A DNA stretch of 8,367 nucleotides, from positions 1 to 8,367 of the forward strand of contig CANGZG010000104.1 in NCBI GenBank assembly GCA_947458415.1, given 5' to 3'. Below are positions 6,666 to 8,367 of the stretch, piece after piece. A program made the translations under genes and the position numbers. Position 1 is the first letter of the stretch; each line of letters starts with the position of its first letter. Under the pieces are notes generated by a model that saw only the letters and a program-made list of their open reading frames with translations, had not been told where the DNA came from and ran no database searches. Origin of the DNA: Comamonadaceae bacterium. Its GTDB lineage: Bacteria > Pseudomonadota > Gammaproteobacteria > Burkholderiales > Burkholderiaceae_C.

Positions 6666-8367
6666 TCTGAGGCAGGCGACACACCCGCAGCAAATACCCA
6701 TGCCATCTCTGGCAAATTGTTGGCAGGCGAAGTGAAAAACAATGGCAACGGCGACCTGGTCATCGATGCATACGACAGGCAGGGCAGGAAAATCGGCAAT
6801 GCCGTGGTCAATGCAGACGGCAGTTTCGAGATCAAGCTGAGCCAAGCCTACCAAGGCTTGGTTGTCTTGAAGGCCTATGACAAAGACACCAGCAACAGTG
6901 ATGTGCCTCTGCATTTTGATGAAGCCAACAACAGCGACAAAGCATTGCCCACGTTGTTGGCCGTGTTTGAGATGTCTGGCACACGCATCGCTGACGTGAA
7001 AGTCACGCCGCTCACGCATGCCGCCAGCTTGAAAGCTGGCATTTCGCTCAAAACCGATGGAACGCCTGAGATACCGCCCGACCTCAGTGCAGCCAAGGTC
7101 AGCGAGGCCAATGCGTTGCTGGTCAAAGCCTTTGGCATAGGCGCAACTGAATTGATCACAGCCTACGTAGATTTGACCGAAAACAGCCCGGGGGGCACAG
7201 CCAACCCCTACGGTGTGGTGCTCAACCTGTTCTCGCAACTCGAGAACAACGGTTGGTCGATGCAGGCCATCCAAAACGGCATCCATTCCGATGGCACGCT
7301 GAGCGCAGACTTGAAAAAAGCCTTGAACTTGGCAGGCGCCAATGCCTGGCAAACCGCCGACAGCGATCACAGTGTTTTGCAAAACGCGATCAAAGACAAG
7401 ATCAAAGCGTTGACGAACAACGACTTGGTCACCGATTGGGTCACCATCACCGGTGAATTCACCCAAAACAAAACACTCACTGCAAGCCATGGCCAAATCC
7501 AAGACAGCAATGGCATGCCCACCAGTGCGAATGCATTCACATACCAATGGCAAGCCTACGACAGCCAAGCTGGTCATTGGAAAAACATACCCAACGCGAA
7601 TGCAAGCACCTTCACGCTGACCCAAACGCAGGTGGGTAAAAAAGTCAGGGTGTTGGTCGGATACACAGACAACGCCGGCAACGAGGAAACCTTGAGCAGC
7701 AAACCCTCGGCAGTGGCGAACGTCAATGACCCGCCCACCTCACAAAACAAAACCCTCCAACTGATGGAAGACGGTAACCATGTGTTCAGCATCCAAGATT
7801 TCGGGTTTTCGGACATGGACGGGGACGGGTTTTTGTCGCTGACCCTGAAGTCACTGCCCAACAAAGGTCAATTGAGATGGAATGGTGATGAAATTCTCTC
7901 GGTTGGCAGTGGGGTGGTCATCGACCCGCAGGATATTGAACAATTGGTCTTCACACCAGATGCCGATGGAAACGGTGACGGCTATGCATCATTCACGTTT
8001 GTGGTGACCGATACCGGGGACCTGATCAACCAGAGTGCACCAACCAGTGCAGACACTTACACCGTGACATTGAATGTCAAACCGGTCAACGATGCACCTG
8101 TCAACACGGTCAGCCACTCCCGGTTCACTGCCGAGGCAAACATTTCCAACGACGGAGCGAACAACGCCAACCCAACGCAGCACACAGTCAACATCACCGG
8201 TTTGCAAGTGGTGGATGTTGATGCAGGCACTGAGCCGATCAGCGTCACCCTGTCTGTCACCCAAGGCGCCTTGAAAACCCTTGGATCAATTCCAGGCGTG
8301 ACAGTTTCAGGTGGCGACAGCCAAAGCGTCACCTTGACCGGCAGTTTGAGCAGCGTCAACAGTTGGC
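6126..8367 (+). CDS. Giant modular surface adhesin, BapA/RTX type (N-terminal part only)
   Basis: The frame is open from the ATG at 6126 to the right edge: 747 codons with no stop. No signal peptide is visible, as expected for type I secreted adhesins, whose secretion signal is C-terminal and would lie outside the window. The order is: prefix domain (about 1-144), hydrophobic Ala/Gly/Ser/Thr segment (145-180), a beta-sandwich plus helical module (194-435), an Ig-like repeat (436-535), a cadherin-like repeat (536-658) and the start of another beta repeat (659 on). VNDPP (533-537) and VNDAP (654-658) are the usual inter-repeat linkers of such proteins. The likely role is cell-surface attachment or biofilm formation; this is inferred from architecture. 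A stop at 6057-6059 bounds the frame. The ATG has only a weak ribosome binding site; TTG codons at 6102 and 6105 are alternative starts. It is divergent from the liv operon. Confidence 0.85.
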   Translation, partial: MPALVLKAISAHAKPTPQDTTLGVVQPKPLTPKLIVKAKAGHFYRLVDESTGEVLHNQTLIRQGQNLLVIVNQVEVAELVDFFVLPSSDHTGRADDMPGYLVNLSNNPGSPLGVISAHSPLHSGSGLHNVWWQPGVPVAHTLEPQAIGISAVSALSSASVTGLGLGATTLATVAGASLGRSEAGDTPAANTHAISGKLLAGEVKNNGNGDLVIDAYDRQGRKIGNAVVNADGSFEIKLSQAYQGLVVLKAYDKDTSNSDVPLHFDEANNSDKALPTLLAVFEMSGTRIADVKVTPLTHAASLKAGISLKTDGTPEIPPDLSAAKVSEANALLVKAFGIGATELITAYVDLTENSPGGTANPYGVVLNLFSQLENNGWSMQAIQNGIHSDGTLSADLKKALNLAGANAWQTADSDHSVLQNAIKDKIKALTNNDLVTDWVTITGEFTQNKTLTASHGQIQDSNGMPTSANAFTYQWQAYDSQAGHWKNIPNANASTFTLTQTQVGKKVRVLVGYTDNAGNEETLSSKPSAVANVNDPPTSQNKTLQLMEDGNHVFSIQDFGFSDMDGDGFLSLTLKSLPNKGQLRWNGDEILSVGSGVVIDPQDIEQLVFTPDADGNGDGYASFTFVVTDTGDLINQSAPTSADTYTVTLNVKPVNDAPVNTVSHSRFTAEANISNDGANNANPTQHTVNITGLQVVDVDAGTEPISVTLSVTQGALKTLGSIPGVTVSGGDSQSVTLTGSLSSVNSW
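6705..7430 (+). other. Adhesin beta-plus-helical module (residues 194-435)
   Basis: The first part, SGKLLAGEVKNNGNGDLVID (195-214) through DGSFEIKL (231-238), looks like a Big/carboxypeptidase-regulatory beta sandwich. VTPLTHAASLKAG (293-305) then leads into a helical stretch: KVSEANALLVKAFGI (324-338), NPYGVVLNLFSQLENNG (360-376) and LSADLKKALNLAG (392-404). This sheet-then-helix pattern recurs near the N-terminus of large bacterial surface proteins. I know no specific activity for it. Confidence 0.45.
7223..7255 (+). repeat. Long hairpin inside the adhesin coding sequence
   Basis: TGTTCTCG (7228-7235) pairs perfectly with CGAGAACA (7241-7248) around a 5-base loop. After a 2-base bulge, CAACC (7223-7227) pairs with GGTTG (7251-7255). 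The stem totals 13 pairs in the region coding for the helical module. It may be fortuitous, or it may slow translation locally. Confidence 0.35.
7431..7730 (+). other. Ig-like repeat of the adhesin (residues 436-535)
   Basis: The unit begins VTITGEFTQNKTLTAS (439-454), continues with FTYQWQAYD (471-479), then STFTLTQTQVGKKVRVLVGYTD (494-515), and ends at VND (533-535). This is the standard wording of the roughly 100-residue Ig-fold repeats found in tandem in RTX-type giant proteins, with the YQW tryptophan of the fold core. Only one copy lies in the window. Confidence 0.7.
7731..8099 (+). other. Cadherin-like repeat with Asp-rich loops (residues 536-658)
   Basis: LMEDGNHVFSIQDFGFSDMD (546-565) matches the start of cadherin-like (Cadherin_5 type) repeats. 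Two Asp/Gly-rich loops, DMDGDG (563-568) and DADGNGDG (612-619), have the spacing of calcium-binding loops. ASFTFVVTDTGD (621-632) and VNDAP (654-658) close the unit. Calcium binding, which would stiffen the rod, follows from the family and is not shown directly. Confidence 0.7.
8100..8366 (+). other. Start of a further beta repeat, cut by the window edge (residues 659-747)
   Basis: LQVVDVDAGTEPISVTLSVT (693-712), VTVSGGDSQSVTLTGSL (725-741) and the following SSVN resemble the beta repeats of large bacterial adhesins in which DVDAG and VTLTG recur. The first strands (660-690) are Asn-rich and less typical. The end is outside the window. Confidence 0.55.

Noticed and set aside
7447..7463. Overlapping palindromes TCACCGGTGA and GGTGAATTCACC
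   Set aside because: They lie inside the coding sequence of the Ig-like repeat, and about two 12-base palindromes are expected by chance in a window of this length.
6600..7625. Minus-strand open frame of 341 codons opposite the adhesin
   Set aside because: The plus-strand frame has clear Ig-like and cadherin-like repeats. The antisense product shows no family, and long antisense frames are common in such codon usage.

Overview
The window looks like a chromosomal segment of a betaproteobacterium, most likely Burkholderiales and close to Comamonadaceae. This is inferred from the moderately GC-rich coding style and from the order and wording of the transporter proteins. No rRNA, tRNA or housekeeping marker is present to settle it. 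I see no RNA gene, insertion sequence, CRISPR array or phage gene.

Positions 1-5799 are filled by one tightly packed minus-strand operon, read from right to left: livH (permease), livM (permease), livG (ATPase), livF (ATPase), a long-chain-type acyl-CoA synthetase (AMP-forming), and the 5' part of a periplasmic substrate-binding protein whose 3' end lies beyond the left edge. Genes overlap by 4 bases (ATGA) or are separated by 3 to 25 bases, and several Shine-Dalgarno sequences lie inside or next to the preceding stop. This is a complete branched-chain-amino-acid-type (HAAT family) ABC importer with an acyl-CoA ligase inserted before its binding protein. The likely job is import of an organic acid, followed by CoA activation in the cytoplasm. 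The binding protein lacks the Ser/Thr-rich ligand loop known from LivJ/LivK, so classical leucine/isoleucine/valine transport should not be assumed.

Positions 5800-6125 are a 326-base divergent intergenic region. It is A/T-rich near 6003-6080, holds a perfect 10-base palindrome and a GGCTGA/TCAGCC inverted repeat in the livH leader, and has no convincing consensus promoter.

From 6126 to the right edge a plus-strand gene stays open for 747 codons and runs off the window. It encodes the N-terminal part of a very large modular surface protein of the BapA/RTX adhesin type: a prefix domain without a signal peptide, a hydrophobic Ala/Gly/Ser/Thr segment, a beta-plus-helical module, an Ig-like repeat, a cadherin-like repeat with Asp-rich calcium-type loops, and the start of a further repeat. 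The expected C-terminal secretion signal and type I secretion genes would lie to the right, outside the window.

The two halves show no obvious functional link beyond the shared intergenic region. I did not find a clearly undescribed system. The best leads are the ligase-containing importer and the prefix region of the adhesin.
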